47,109 nt of DNA from Bacteroidia bacterium (GCA_026000155.1 BNYG01000019.1:1-47109), one strand, 5' to 3'. Positions 1 through 9,195 are shown, numbered from the stretch's first letter. Notes: generated from the sequence alone by a model not told the origin. Made by a program: numbers and translations.

Positions 1-53
1 TCTTTTTGTTTTTTAAGATGACAACACAAAATTATGAAAAACAGACGGTTGAT

Positions 54-87
54 AAAATAGGTGAGCCTGATAATCTCGCCTATTTTT
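54..87 (+). terminator. Intrinsic terminator of an upstream gene outside the window
   Basis: A 12-base stem (AAAATAGGTGAG, 54-65, pairing with CTCGCCTATTTT, 75-86, with one G-T wobble) encloses a 9-base loop and runs into a T tract. It most likely ends a transcript entering from the left edge. Bases 1-53 hold no recognisable gene. Confidence 0.7.
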
Positions 88-119
88 ATTCGTCTGTGTG
101 GAATCTCAAAAATTTCATC

Positions 120-127
120 TATATTTG
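120..127 (+). promoter_or_regulatory. Bacteroidota-type -7 box for the HAD gene
   Basis: TATATTTG fits the TAnnTTTG -7 element of the Bacteroidota primary sigma factor. Transcription would start near 134, about 20 bases before the ATG at 155. This argues against the upstream GTG at 98, which would lie ahead of the promoter. No clear TTG -33 element is visible. Confidence 0.5.
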
Positions 128-154
128 CAAATCTTAAATAAACAATTATATAAA

Positions 155-802
155 ATGAATATTAATCAGGCATTTTTATTTGATTTAGACGGTGTAATCC
201 TCGATACGGAATCGCAGTACGATGTTTTTTGGAAAAAAACGGCGGAGAAATATCAATTGGGAATAGAAAATTTTGAACAACTGATTAAAGGAACCACGCT
301 TCCCAACATTATCGCGAAATATTTTTCCCATTTGCCGGAAGAACAACAAAAGGAAGTGGAAACAACAAATCGCGCTTTTGATGTACAATTAAAGATGTAC
401 ACAATACCCGGCGCTTTGGAATTTTTAGCGAAACTGAAAAAATCCGGCGCTAAAATGGGATTGGTGACCAGTTCGAGCGACGAAAAATTAGAATATGTGT
501 TCCGTGAACTTCCTATTAAACAATACTTTGATACGGTTGTATCGGCCGACCGCATTACGCGGGGCAAACCCGACCCAATGTGTTATTTATTGGCAGCCAA
601 AGACTTGGATGTCCTGCCCGAAAACTGTTATGTCTTTGAAGATTCTTTCAATGGGATTCAATCGGGCAAGGCTGCCGGCATGAAAGTCATCGGTCTTGCC
701 ACCACCAATCCGGCCGAAAGTATCCAGGCGGATTGCATACAAGTGATACCGGATTTTCAAGACCCGGATATATTGCTTACAATAACTACTTTTGCCGTAT
801 GA
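155..802 (+). CDS. HAD-superfamily phosphatase / beta-phosphoglucomutase-like
   Basis: This 215-residue protein belongs to the HAD superfamily, subfamily IA, whose members are phosphatases or phosphoglucomutases acting on small phosphorylated metabolites in the cytosol. Motif I is FDLDGV with nucleophile Asp10 and acid/base Asp12. A helical cap domain follows, then motif II (TSSS), motif III (the Lys in RGKPDP) and motif IV (FEDSFNG). The ATG at 155 puts motif I at the usual distance from the N-terminus; an in-frame GTG at 98 adds 19 residues unlike the family and lies before the likely promoter. The stop overlaps the next start (ATGA), so the two genes are translationally coupled. The substrate cannot be told from the sequence. 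Confidence 0.88.
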   Translation: MNINQAFLFDLDGVILDTESQYDVFWKKTAEKYQLGIENFEQLIKGTTLPNIIAKYFSHLPEEQQKEVETTNRAFDVQLKMYTIPGALEFLAKLKKSGAKMGLVTSSSDEKLEYVFRELPIKQYFDTVVSADRITRGKPDPMCYLLAAKDLDVLPENCYVFEDSFNGIQSGKAAGMKVIGLATTNPAESIQADCIQVIPDFQDPDILLTITTFAV

Positions 803-1395
803 AGTTTTTTCAACTGATAATATCCCTTGTTGTTTGTTTCGTTGTTTGTACAAAAACGAACGCACAAAATCCGTCGTTTCAAGACAGTATTCCTCCTTTT
901 TTTATCGAAAAAGGGGATACGGTGAAGACGATGGTATTGAGGGACGTATATATTTATCCGCAGCAAACGTTTACGGGTAAGGGGCAGGAACAACAATACC
1001 TGAAATTGATTCGGGATGTGAAAAAAACTTTGCCTTATGCGAAAATGATTTACGGTACACTCATCGAAACTTACGAATATATGATGACCTTGCCGGACGA
1101 AAAAGCCCGGGAAGCGCATCTGAAGCAAATGGAGAAAGACCTTTTTGCCGAATATAAACCGGTGCTGAAAAAATTGACTTTATCCCAGGGGAAATTATTA
1201 ATCAAATTGATTGACCGGGAATGTAATCAAAATTCCTACGATATTCTCAAAGCTTTCTTGGGACCTTTCCGGGCGGGTTTTTGGAACTTGTTTGCCGGCA
1301 TGTTCGGCACCAGTCTGAAATCGGATTGGGATCCGGCCGGAAAAGATGCTGCTGCCGAGCGCATTGTGCAAATGGTTGAAATGGGATTGCTTTAG
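799..1395 (+). CDS. DUF4294 family exported protein
   Basis: A 198-residue protein with a signal peptide (hydrophobic stretch at residues 4-20, likely cleavage after NAQ at 23), followed by the DUF4294 core, which I recognise from its VLRDVYIYP segment and the conserved alpha-helical C-terminal half with GPFRAGFWN. The family is common in Bacteroidota and has no established biochemical role, so I assign none. The protein should be periplasmic. The start overlaps the HAD stop by four bases, indicating co-transcription. It ends three bases from the convergent RNA methyltransferase gene. Confidence 0.8.
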   Translation: MKFFQLIISLVVCFVVCTKTNAQNPSFQDSIPPFFIEKGDTVKTMVLRDVYIYPQQTFTGKGQEQQYLKLIRDVKKTLPYAKMIYGTLIETYEYMMTLPDEKAREAHLKQMEKDLFAEYKPVLKKLTLSQGKLLIKLIDRECNQNSYDILKAFLGPFRAGFWNLFAGMFGTSLKSDWDPAGKDAAAERIVQMVEMGLL

Positions 1396-1398
1396 TTC

Positions 1399-1929
1399 TT
1401 ATTTATTGGTTAATTTTTTAAAGCTTTCCCAAATAACAATGCCCGCAGTGACCGATACATTGAGGGAATGTTTGGTGCCGAATTGCGGAATTTCGATGCA
1501 AAAGTCGCACAAATTCATGACTTCCTGCGCTACTCCGTGGACTTCATTTCCCAGAATAAGAGCGTATTTTTTATTTTCCAAGCGAAGTTCGTCCAAAGAG
1601 ATGCTGTTTTCCGCTTGTTCTACCGCTGCAAGGACATAACCTTGTTGCCGGAGTTCCTGAATGGCTTCCAGCGTAGTCGTAAAGTATTTCCAATTCACCG
1701 AATTTTCCGCACCCAAAGCGGTTTTATGGATTTCGGCATGGGGTGGAGTCGCTGTAATTCCGCACAAGTAAACGGCTTCCGCTAAAAAAGCGTCGGACGT
1801 ACGAAATACGGAACCAACATTATGCAAGCTTCTTACATTATCTAAAACCACTACTAACGGGATTTTTTCCGCTTTTTTGAAATCCTCCGGACTTATCCGG
1901 TTCAGCTCGGTAATCTTCAGTTTTCTCAT
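1399..1929 (-). CDS. SpoU/TrmH-family RNA 2'-O-methyltransferase
   Basis: A 176-residue SPOUT-class enzyme expected to methylate a ribose 2'-hydroxyl of tRNA or rRNA using S-adenosylmethionine. The three SpoU motifs are present: motif 1 NVRSLHNVGSVFRTSDAF (Asn and Arg), motif 2 LILGNEVHGV, which helps form the knotted cofactor site, and motif 3 IEIPQFGTKHSLNVSVTAG. The length fits a stand-alone catalytic domain without an N-terminal RNA-binding extension, as in TrmL-like members. The RNA target cannot be assigned. The gene is convergent with the DUF4294 gene and divergent from the DUF5687 gene. Confidence 0.88.
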   Translation of the reverse strand: MRKLKITELNRISPEDFKKAEKIPLVVVLDNVRSLHNVGSVFRTSDAFLAEAVYLCGITATPPHAEIHKTALGAENSVNWKYFTTTLEAIQELRQQGYVLAAVEQAENSISLDELRLENKKYALILGNEVHGVAQEVMNLCDFCIEIPQFGTKHSLNVSVTAGIVIWESFKKLTNK

Positions 1930-1953
1930 CTACCTGAATTCGCATTAGGAGCG

Positions 1954-2006
1954 CAAAGATAATGAAAACTTTTTGTAAGGAAAATAGAAAATTAATATTA
2001 TCTTTG
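1954..2006. promoter_or_regulatory. Divergent promoters between the RNA methyltransferase and ABC transporter genes
   Basis: TATCTTTG occurs on the plus strand at 1999-2006 and on the minus strand at 1954-1961 (plus-strand CAAAGATA), pointing outward toward the two flanking genes. On the plus strand a TTG lies at 1973-1975, 23 bases upstream, slightly more than the usual spacing. Confidence 0.55.
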
Positions 2007-2034
2007 CCATCGTAAATTGTAAATCTGTTGAATT

Positions 2035-3522
2035 ATGTTACAACAACAACTGCAACAACATCAATGGAAAGCTTTCCGGCGAAATCCGATGTTCGAGCGT
2101 AATCTGGGCGTACGGATATTCATGTTTATCATGTTTGGTTTTTTGGCGCTGGAATTCTTAGTATTCGGTTTTGCCTTGGATAAACTTTTGCTCGAAGCCG
2201 GAACTTATACGTATGCCATAGATGTTTTTAATTCAATTGTACTCTATTTTTTCGTTGCTGATTTTGTGATGAAATTTTTCTTCAAGCAAAACCAGTCGAT
2301 GCAGATTGCTCCTTACCTTACGTTGCCGGTGAAACGCAACCGTCTGTTTGATTTCCTGTTAATCAAGGAGTTTAGCAGTTTTTGGAATTTCTATTACTTG
2401 TTTTTGGTGGTTCCTTTCGCCTTCAAATCCATTACGCCTTATTTCGGACTCGGAACGGCATTTTTGTATATTCTGTTTTTCTATCTGGTTTGCGTCGGTA
2501 TCAGTTTGTTGGTTAATTTGATTAATCATCTGATTAGCAAGAGTTTTTGGTTCTATATTTTACCTGTCGTTTTGGTAGTCGTTCCAATCGCTATACCCTT
2601 GATGACTACTATTCCGTTAAGCGATTATACACAACAGGCCGGCGAGTTGATTTTAAATGATAATCCCTTGATTTGGTTAATATTATTGCTTGTACTGGTA
2701 GCGCTTTGGTTCGCCAACCGGATACAAATGCGGAGCGCCATATATAATGAATTGCAAGGGGAAAAAGCCGATAAAGTATCGTCGTTTTCCAATCTTTCCT
2801 TTTTAGACCGGTTCGGCGCCACCGGTGATTTTATCAACCTGGAAATTAAGATGATATTCCGTTCCACACGCCTGAAACAACAAACTTTGGTCGTAAGCAT
2901 TATCTGTATTGCCGGTTTACTGTGGATGTTATACGGTGCGGGAGAAATAGCCGGCGCTTTTAATTTAGTCCTGTATGAAATTTTGACGATCGGAATGCTC
3001 GGCATTGTCATGGGACAATATATTTTTACGGCGGAATCTTCGTTTTTCGACGGTTTGATGTCCCGCAAATTATCCATGTACGAACTGCTGAAAGGCAAAT
3101 ATATTTTGTATTCCGCTTATTCATTGTTTGTTACACTGTTGTTGCTGGTGCCGGTATTTCATGGGAAATTAGAATTGCTTTTATTGTTATCCCTTTTCTT
3201 TTACGTGATAGGACCCATTTATTTTATGATTTTCCAGAATGCCGTCTATAATAAAACCTATTTCGATTTGTTCGACAAAGGGATGATGAATTGGAAAGGA
3301 CAATCGGGCAATATGGTCGTTATCACAATGATTACCATGTTTTTACCGGTTATACTTGTATTAATTCTTTATGGAATAATAGGTAAAACGCCCACTTATT
3401 GGTTTATGCTGATTACGGGACTTGCGTTTACATTATCGAGCCAATATTGGTTGAAGTGGATTTACAAGCGTTTTTTGAAACGTAAATATAAAAATATGGA
3501 AGGATTTCGCAGCAATGCATAA
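2035..3522 (+). CDS. DUF5687 family ABC transporter permease
   Basis: A 495-residue integral membrane protein with about ten hydrophobic segments spread over its whole length, matching the DUF5687 family (characteristic start LQQQLQQHQWKAFRRNP). Such proteins lie beside an ABC ATPase in Bacteroidota and are taken to be the membrane half of an exporter. The ATPase gene follows 11 bases downstream, so the pair most likely forms one transporter in the inner membrane. The substrate is unknown. Confidence 0.82.
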   Translation: MLQQQLQQHQWKAFRRNPMFERNLGVRIFMFIMFGFLALEFLVFGFALDKLLLEAGTYTYAIDVFNSIVLYFFVADFVMKFFFKQNQSMQIAPYLTLPVKRNRLFDFLLIKEFSSFWNFYYLFLVVPFAFKSITPYFGLGTAFLYILFFYLVCVGISLLVNLINHLISKSFWFYILPVVLVVVPIAIPLMTTIPLSDYTQQAGELILNDNPLIWLILLLVLVALWFANRIQMRSAIYNELQGEKADKVSSFSNLSFLDRFGATGDFINLEIKMIFRSTRLKQQTLVVSIICIAGLLWMLYGAGEIAGAFNLVLYEILTIGMLGIVMGQYIFTAESSFFDGLMSRKLSMYELLKGKYILYSAYSLFVTLLLLVPVFHGKLELLLLLSLFFYVIGPIYFMIFQNAVYNKTYFDLFDKGMMNWKGQSGNMVVITMITMFLPVILVLILYGIIGKTPTYWFMLITGLAFTLSSQYWLKWIYKRFLKRKYKNMEGFRSNA

Positions 3523-3533
3523 AAAATAAATGT

Positions 3534-4244
3534 ATGGAATTACAAATTAAAGACGTAACAAAACGGTTTGGTGATAAAATCGCCTTGGATATTCCGGAAT
3601 TAACGATAGAAAAAGGAACTTTATTGGGTTTGGTGGGAAATAACGGAGCCGGAAAAACGACTTTATTCCGCTTGATTCTCGATTTGCTGAAAGCCGATTC
3701 GGGCTATGTATTGAGTAAGGGCGTGGATGTCAGCAAGTCGGAAGATTGGAAAGCCTGTACCGGTTCTTTCATCGACAACCGGTTTTTGATTGATTTTCTC
3801 ACGCCCGAAGAATATTTTTCTTTTGTGGGAGAAACCTACGGCTTGGCTAAAGAAGATATAACTGTCCGTTTGTCCGCTTTCGGCCGTTTTATGAACGAGG
3901 AAATCTTGGGACAAAAGAAATACATCCGGAATTTTTCGGCGGGAAACAAGCAGAAAATCGGCATTATAGCGGCCATGATAATTCAACCGGAAGTGTTGAT
4001 TTTGGATGAGCCGTTTAATTTCTTAGACCCTTCGTCCCAAATTGAAATCCGGAATATGATACTGAAAATGAACAAAGAACGTCAAACAACGGTTCTTATT
4101 TCCAGTCACAATCTGAATTATACGACCGACATTTCCACGCGAGTGGTTTTGTTGGAGAAAGGGATCATCCTCAAGGATATGAATAATTCACCGGAAGCCA
4201 TCGCAGCGCTTAATGACTATTTTATTCAAAAAGCCAATGATTAA
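3534..4244 (+). CDS. ABC transporter ATP-binding protein
   Basis: A 236-residue nucleotide-binding subunit. Walker A is GNNGAGKTT (residues 35-43), the signature is degenerate (NFSAGNKQK instead of LSGGQ), Walker B is VLILDEPFNFLD and the switch His is in ISSHNL. It should power the DUF5687 permease encoded just upstream. The overall type resembles exporter ATPases of the CcmA/NatA class. The stop codon overlaps the next gene's start region by 8 bases, so the DUF1460 gene is probably in the same transcript. Confidence 0.9.
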   Translation: MELQIKDVTKRFGDKIALDIPELTIEKGTLLGLVGNNGAGKTTLFRLILDLLKADSGYVLSKGVDVSKSEDWKACTGSFIDNRFLIDFLTPEEYFSFVGETYGLAKEDITVRLSAFGRFMNEEILGQKKYIRNFSAGNKQKIGIIAAMIIQPEVLILDEPFNFLDPSSQIEIRNMILKMNKERQTTVLISSHNLNYTTDISTRVVLLEKGIILKDMNNSPEAIAALNDYFIQKAND

Positions 4245-5121
4245 ATTCAACGCCATTGCCTTATTGCTTATCTTTTCTGTCACCAGCATTTCCGCCCAAC
4301 AGATCGATAAGAATCTTCCTAAAGACGAACAAATCGTCCGGGAATATTTTCAATCTTTGCTTCCGGCAGAAGATGATAGCGTGCATCCGAATTATACACC
4401 GGATGAATTAATGGTCAAAGCGGCGCTTTTCTTGTTGGATACGCCGTATGTTGCTCATACCTTGGAAGGAAACAAGGAAGAAGAGTTGGTTATCAATCTC
4501 CGGGAATTGGATTGCATGACTTTTGTAGAGAATTGTCTGGCTTTGAGCAAAGCGGCCCAATATCCCTATCCGGATTACGAATATTTTGTCCGGCAATTGA
4601 AAGAAATCCGTTACCGGGAGGGAATTCTTAACGGATACACTTCCCGTTTGCATTATACAACCGATTGGATTACCGATAATGTCAGCAAAGGAAGCATTGA
4701 AGATATTACTTACGCTTTGGGTGGAAAACGGTTTCAAACGCATGTGGGATTTATGTCTTCCCATCCGGAATCCTATTCGAGTCTGAAGAATAATCCGCAG
4801 GATGTAGAGGTGATGATTTCGATTGAAAAAACTATCAATCAGCGGACTACGTATTATTATATTCCTCAAAATGAAATCAAGGACAAGCAATCGCTGATTA
4901 AAAGCGGCGATATTATCTGCTTTACGACCAGCCTTTCAGGTTTGGATATTTCACACTTGGGCATTGCGTATTGGAATAAAAGTCAATTGAGTTTTATCCA
5001 TGCCTCTACTAAATATCACAAGGTTGTAATCAATCCCGAATCATTGACTGATTATTGTGGAATGATTAAGACAAATACCGGCATCATGGTTTTGCGACCG
5101 TTGGGCATTACAAATACATAA
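4237..5121 (+). CDS. DUF1460 family N-acetylmuramoyl-L-alanine amidase-like protein
   Basis: A 294-residue exported protein of the DUF1460 family, an NlpC/P60-like fold for which structures suggest peptidoglycan amidase or peptidase activity. I chose the ATG at 4237 because it gives a normal signal peptide (Lys near the start, hydrophobic core, likely cleavage after SAQ at about 21); an ATG at 4213 adds eight unneeded residues. The probable catalytic Cys is in ELDCMTFVEN and the partner His in DISHLGIAYW, the usual order for this fold. The overlap with the ABC ATPase gene suggests co-expression, but a functional link to the transporter is only inferred. Confidence 0.83.
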   Translation: MIKFNAIALLLIFSVTSISAQQIDKNLPKDEQIVREYFQSLLPAEDDSVHPNYTPDELMVKAALFLLDTPYVAHTLEGNKEEELVINLRELDCMTFVENCLALSKAAQYPYPDYEYFVRQLKEIRYREGILNGYTSRLHYTTDWITDNVSKGSIEDITYALGGKRFQTHVGFMSSHPESYSSLKNNPQDVEVMISIEKTINQRTTYYYIPQNEIKDKQSLIKSGDIICFTTSLSGLDISHLGIAYWNKSQLSFIHASTKYHKVVINPESLTDYCGMIKTNTGIMVLRPLGITNT

Positions 5122-5140
5122 CATTTAAAATAAATATACA

Positions 5141-8100
5141 ATGAGAAAAACACAAATTTTACTTTCTTTATTATTCTTCGCGCAGTGGTGTCTCGCTCAA
5201 AACAATCCGTTTGTCAGAGACCTTTATACTGCTGATCCTTCGGCACATGTCTGGAGTGATGGTCGTCTTTATGTGTATCCTTCGCACGATGTGGATCCGC
5301 CGCGAGGATGTGATTTAATGGATAAATACCATGTTTATTCTACAGACGACATGGTGAATTGGGTGGATCATGGAGAGATACTCGGTGCAAGTCAAGTGCC
5401 TTGGGGACGCCCGGAAGGCGGATTTATGTGGGCGCCGGATTGTGCGTATAAAAACGGCACTTACTATTTCTATTTTCCTCATCCCAGTGGTTCCGATTGG
5501 AATAATACCTGGAAAATAGGCATTGCCACCAGTAAAAAACCGGCCTCCGATTTTGTAGTTCAGGGATATATCGAGGGATTGCCGGCATTTGCCATGATTG
5601 ACCCTTGTGTCTTTGTAGATGATGATGGTCAGGCTTACTTTTATTATGGCGGCGGCAGTCGATGCATGGGTGGAAAATTAAAAGAGAATATGCTCGAATT
5701 GGATGGCCCCTTGCAAGACATGACCGGCTTGGATGATTTCCATGAAGCTACCTGGGTACATAAAAGAAATGGAATTTATTATCTTTCGTATGCCGATAAT
5801 GCACGGCGCGGAAACCGTTTGAAATATGCCACCAGCAAGAATCCGTTGGGACCTTGGACGTATCAGGGCGTATTGTTGGAAACAACCGGTTCGGGAACCA
5901 ATCACGGTTCGGTGGTAGAATACAAAGGTCAGTCGTATGCCTTTTATCACAATTGCGATCTTTCCGGCAGAGGAAATTTGCGCTCTATTTGTTTTGATAA
6001 ATTGTATTATAATCCGGATGGAACCATTCAAAAGGTGAATCAGACAACCGGTTTAGAAGCAAGTAAACGTAAAAATCAAATTACGGCTGAATGGACAGAC
6101 CGTACTCAATTCACAGGAAAAGCCGGTAAACCCGCAGGAAAGGATGTATTGTGGTACCGGGAACCGGCAAAAGTTTGGGAAGAAGCCCTGCCGGTTGGAA
6201 ACGGAAAATTAGGCGCCATGATATTCGGAGGAGTGGCAGACGAACGTATTCAATTGAATGAGAATACCGTATGGGATGGCTATCCCTTGAATCCCAACAA
6301 TCCGGAAGGACAAAAAGCATTGCCGGAAGTGCAGCGTTTATTGTTTGAAAACAAAAATAATGAAGCGGTGAAACTCGCCGAACAAACCATGATGGGTATT
6401 CCCCCTCGAATTAAGTCCTATCAATCGTTGGGCGAATTATGGTTTGATACTCCTCAACTAAAAGCGGAAAACTATACGCGCAGCCTTGATCTTTCCACCG
6501 CCGTGGCGACGACCAACTATGTTTCCGAAGGCGTAACTTATACCCGCGAATATTTTGCATCGGCCATAGACAATGTAATCATTGTCCGGATAACGGCCGA
6601 TAAGAAGAACAAAATCAATCTGAACTTGACATTGCGGCGTGAAAAAGATGCCGAATGTAAAGAAGTTTCTTCCGATCCCACTTCATTGCTGCTCAGCGGA
6701 CGGATTAACGTCAAGGATAAAGACGGCAATCCCCGTGGCGTCAGCTTTGCCGCACAAGTGAAAGCCGTGGCCGATAACGGTACCGTCCGTTTTGTACATG
6801 ACTCTTTCGGGCACACGAACTTGCTTTCCGTCAAAGATGCAGATGCTCTTACGTTATATATTGCCGGAGCTACCAATTATCCGGGAATGGAAAATATAGC
6901 GAAAGGCATTTATACTTTCTCGGAAGACCCTGTAAAAAAATGTGCGGAAACGCTGGCAAAAGTATCCGGTAAACCGTATGCTCAATTGAAAACGGCTCAC
7001 ATTGCCGATCATCAACAGTATTTCAACCGGGTAGATTTGAATTTGGGCGCTGTATCGGCTGAAATTGAAAATCTTCCAACCAATGAACGCTTGAATTTAG
7101 CGCAGAAAACCGGTAATCCGGATTTGGGCTTGGTAGCAACCTATTTTCAGTTCGGTCGTTATTTATTGATCGGCTCTTCCCGTCCGGGAGGTATGCCTGC
7201 CAACTTGCAAGGACTTTGGTCCTGGCAGATGAATGCGCCCTGGAATGCCGACTTCCATACCAATATCAATTTCCAGATGAATTACTGGCCGGCTGAAATC
7301 ACGAATCTTTCGGAATTGCATACGCCTCTTTTTGACTTGACCGATGTGCTGATCAAACCCGGAGAACAAAGTGCAAAAGCCATTTATGGCGCACGAGGAT
7401 GGGTGGTGCATCACTTAACGGATGCCTGGGGATTCACGGCTCCTGCCGATGGCCCGCAAGGAATCTGGCCGATGGGATCCGCTTGGCTGGCGCAACATCC
7501 CTGGGAACATTATGCGTTTACAGGCGATAAAGCATTTTTGGCGCAAGAGGCTTATCCGATTATGAAAGGTGCGGCTCGTTTTATTCTGGATTTTCTGGTG
7601 GAAGCCCCTGCCGGAACGGCTTATGCAGGTAAATTGGTTACCAACCCGTCCTATTCTCCCGAAAATGCGTTTATTCTTCCCAACGGAGAACAGACGGTAT
7701 TTACTTACGGAGCAACAATGGATTTGGAAATCATTCATAACTTGTTGACTAATTGCATTGAAGCCTGCAAAACTTTGAAGACGGACAAAGACTTCCAAAA
7801 GGAATGCGAAAATGCCTTGAAGCGATTGCCTCCGATTCAAATCAGCAAAACAACCGGGCGTGTCTTGGAATGGGCGGAAGATTATAAAGAAGTGGAACCG
7901 CACCATCGTCATACCTCTCATTTGTTCGGTTTGCATCCGGGAAATCAAATTACGGTAGTAGGCACTCCTGCATTAGCGGAAGCTGCTCGCAAGACCTTGA
8001 ATGCCCGCGGCGATGACGGAACCGGCTGGGGTTTAGCTTGGAAAATCAACATGTGGAATCGTTTGCACGATGGCGACCATGCATTCAAATTGCTGTCTGT

Positions 8101-8479
8101 GCTGTTGAGTAGCAAGACATTACCCAATATGTTCGATAATCATCCTCCTTTCCAGATTGACGGTAATTTCGGCGCCACTGCGGCCATTGCAGAAATGCTT
8201 GTTCAAAGCCAGTTGCAAACAAAAGACGGTTCTTATGAAATCCATTTGTTACCGTCCCTGCCGGCTGCCATGCAAAAAACAGGCTCGGTCAAAGGACTGC
8301 GTGCCCGGGGAGGTTTTATCGTGGATATTTCCTGGGAAAACGGAAAATTAACCGAAGCCGTTATTCAATCTACTTTAGGCGGAAAAGCGCCTCTTCGCAC
8401 CGGAAACTATTCTAAAGTTTATAATACGAAAAAAGGAGAAAAATTAACGGTTAACGGTAATCTTCAAATCGTAAAATAA
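5141..8479 (+). CDS. Two-domain glycoside hydrolase: GH43 fused to GH95
   Basis: An 1112-residue secreted enzyme with a signal peptide (residues 1-19). Residues about 22-310 form a GH43 five-bladed propeller with the expected triad: Asp32 (base, ADPSAHVW), Asp154 (pKa modulator, IDPCVF) and Glu202 (acid, FHEATW). Residues about 335-1110 form a complete GH95 domain (alpha-L-fucosidase / alpha-L-galactosidase family). It has the HTNINFQMNYW motif with Asn708 and Asn710, a likely general acid Glu841 in SYSPEN, and Asp1007 in QIDGNFG. The residue two before Asn708 is His706; from memory His here goes with fucosidase and Thr with galactosidase activity, which should be verified. GH43 enzymes mostly remove arabinose or xylose, so the fusion could clear two different side-chain sugars from one polymer. 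It follows the DUF1460 gene by 19 bases and is not next to a SusC/D pair. Confidence 0.88.
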   Translation: MRKTQILLSLLFFAQWCLAQNNPFVRDLYTADPSAHVWSDGRLYVYPSHDVDPPRGCDLMDKYHVYSTDDMVNWVDHGEILGASQVPWGRPEGGFMWAPDCAYKNGTYYFYFPHPSGSDWNNTWKIGIATSKKPASDFVVQGYIEGLPAFAMIDPCVFVDDDGQAYFYYGGGSRCMGGKLKENMLELDGPLQDMTGLDDFHEATWVHKRNGIYYLSYADNARRGNRLKYATSKNPLGPWTYQGVLLETTGSGTNHGSVVEYKGQSYAFYHNCDLSGRGNLRSICFDKLYYNPDGTIQKVNQTTGLEASKRKNQITAEWTDRTQFTGKAGKPAGKDVLWYREPAKVWEEALPVGNGKLGAMIFGGVADERIQLNENTVWDGYPLNPNNPEGQKALPEVQRLLFENKNNEAVKLAEQTMMGIPPRIKSYQSLGELWFDTPQLKAENYTRSLDLSTAVATTNYVSEGVTYTREYFASAIDNVIIVRITADKKNKINLNLTLRREKDAECKEVSSDPTSLLLSGRINVKDKDGNPRGVSFAAQVKAVADNGTVRFVHDSFGHTNLLSVKDADALTLYIAGATNYPGMENIAKGIYTFSEDPVKKCAETLAKVSGKPYAQLKTAHIADHQQYFNRVDLNLGAVSAEIENLPTNERLNLAQKTGNPDLGLVATYFQFGRYLLIGSSRPGGMPANLQGLWSWQMNAPWNADFHTNINFQMNYWPAEITNLSELHTPLFDLTDVLIKPGEQSAKAIYGARGWVVHHLTDAWGFTAPADGPQGIWPMGSAWLAQHPWEHYAFTGDKAFLAQEAYPIMKGAARFILDFLVEAPAGTAYAGKLVTNPSYSPENAFILPNGEQTVFTYGATMDLEIIHNLLTNCIEACKTLKTDKDFQKECENALKRLPPIQISKTTGRVLEWAEDYKEVEPHHRHTSHLFGLHPGNQITVVGTPALAEAARKTLNARGDDGTGWGLAWKINMWNRLHDGDHAFKLLSVLLSSKTLPNMFDNHPPFQIDGNFGATAAIAEMLVQSQLQTKDGSYEIHLLPSLPAAMQKTGSVKGLRARGGFIVDISWENGKLTEAVIQSTLGGKAPLRTGNYSKVYNTKKGEKLTVNGNLQIVK

Positions 8480-8490
8480 AAACAAAGGCA

Positions 8491-8898
8491 TTACCCGAAG
8501 GACAGAGTCCGTGTGATTTTCAGTTCTTCGGGTAAACTGCTTGCTACCGGACAACCTTTAATAGCTCCTTCAATAATCTTACGTTCCTTGTCGCTGTAAT
8601 TGTTGTGCGGGAATTTGAAGTTAACAATCAATTCTGCAATCCGGCGAGGATTTTCACCCATTACTTTCGTGGTTTCCACAACGGTTCCATCAATATCAAA
8701 ATGATGTGTTTGTGTAGCAATACCGATAATGGTCAATGCACAGCTGGCATAAGAAGCTGCAAATAAATCGGTTGGAGAAAAAGCTTCTCCTCTTCCGTGA
8801 TTATCGGTAGGAGCGTCGGTAATAATTTTAGCGCCCGATTGCAAATGTTCCGCTTCCGTGCGAAGATTGCCTAAATACGTTGTTCTAACTGTTGCCAT
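8491..8898 (-). CDS. OsmC/Ohr-family peroxide-reducing protein
   Basis: A 135-residue OsmC-family protein, a thiol-dependent reductase of organic hydroperoxides. The two family cysteines are present, one in SYASCALTI and one in KGCPVASSL. The start at 8898 (MATVRTTYLGN) is chosen over an ATG at 8943, which would add 15 unrelated residues and lie upstream of the likely promoter. A copy of its first 53 bases, with one mismatch, lies at 10735-10787. The gene converges on the GH43-GH95 gene with 11 bases between the stops. Confidence 0.88.
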   Translation of the reverse strand: MATVRTTYLGNLRTEAEHLQSGAKIITDAPTDNHGRGEAFSPTDLFAASYASCALTIIGIATQTHHFDIDGTVVETTKVMGENPRRIAELIVNFKFPHNNYSDKERKIIEGAIKGCPVASSLPEELKITRTLSFG

Positions 8899-8923
8899 AA
8901 TTATAAATTGATTATACGATGTA

Positions 8924-8961
8924 CAAAGGTAATGAAATTTCAAAAATAATATTTACCTTTG
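8924..8961. promoter_or_regulatory. Facing -7 boxes for osmC and the first toxin-antitoxin pair
   Basis: TACCTTTG lies at 8954-8961 on the plus strand, 28 bases before the antitoxin ATG. The same octamer lies on the minus strand at 8924-8931, 26 bases before the OsmC ATG. The two point away from each other. No clear TTG -33 element is seen on either strand. Confidence 0.5.
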
Positions 8962-8988
8962 TAATGCAATCTTCAAAAAAATAATAGT

Positions 8989-9195
8989 ATGGCAACATTA
9001 ACATTAGAATTTAACGCTAATAATTCATTAGCAAAAAGCATTATTTATTCTATACAAAATTCGGGTGTTTTTAAAATAATAGAAGAAAATAAAACGTCTT
9101 ATAACAACGATTTTGTAAAAAAAATAGAGGAAAGCGAAGAACAATTTGCCACCGGTAAATTTAAAACCATCAAAACCGACGACCTATGGAAGTAG
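8989..9195 (+). CDS. Putative antitoxin of the YoeB-type pair
   Basis: A 68-residue protein directly upstream of, and overlapping by 10 bases, a YoeB-like toxin gene. It starts with a beta-strand-like segment (TLTLEFNANN), then a helical part, and ends with an acidic, flexible tail (EESEEQFATG...TDDLWK), the usual layout of small type II antitoxins that bind DNA N-terminally and neutralise the toxin C-terminally. It does not look like the Phd/YefM antitoxin usually paired with YoeB. I assign it by position and layout rather than by a recognised motif. Confidence 0.7.
   Translation: MATLTLEFNANNSLAKSIIYSIQNSGVFKIIEENKTSYNNDFVKKIEESEEQFATGKFKTIKTDDLWK

Noticed and set aside
98..154. GTG start giving a longer HAD protein
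   Set aside because: The added residues do not fit the family, and the likely -7 box at 120-127 lies inside them; the ATG at 155 places motif I normally.
7415..7948. 177-codon open frame on the minus strand
   Set aside because: It lies wholly inside the conserved GH95 domain on the other strand and shows no protein family features.
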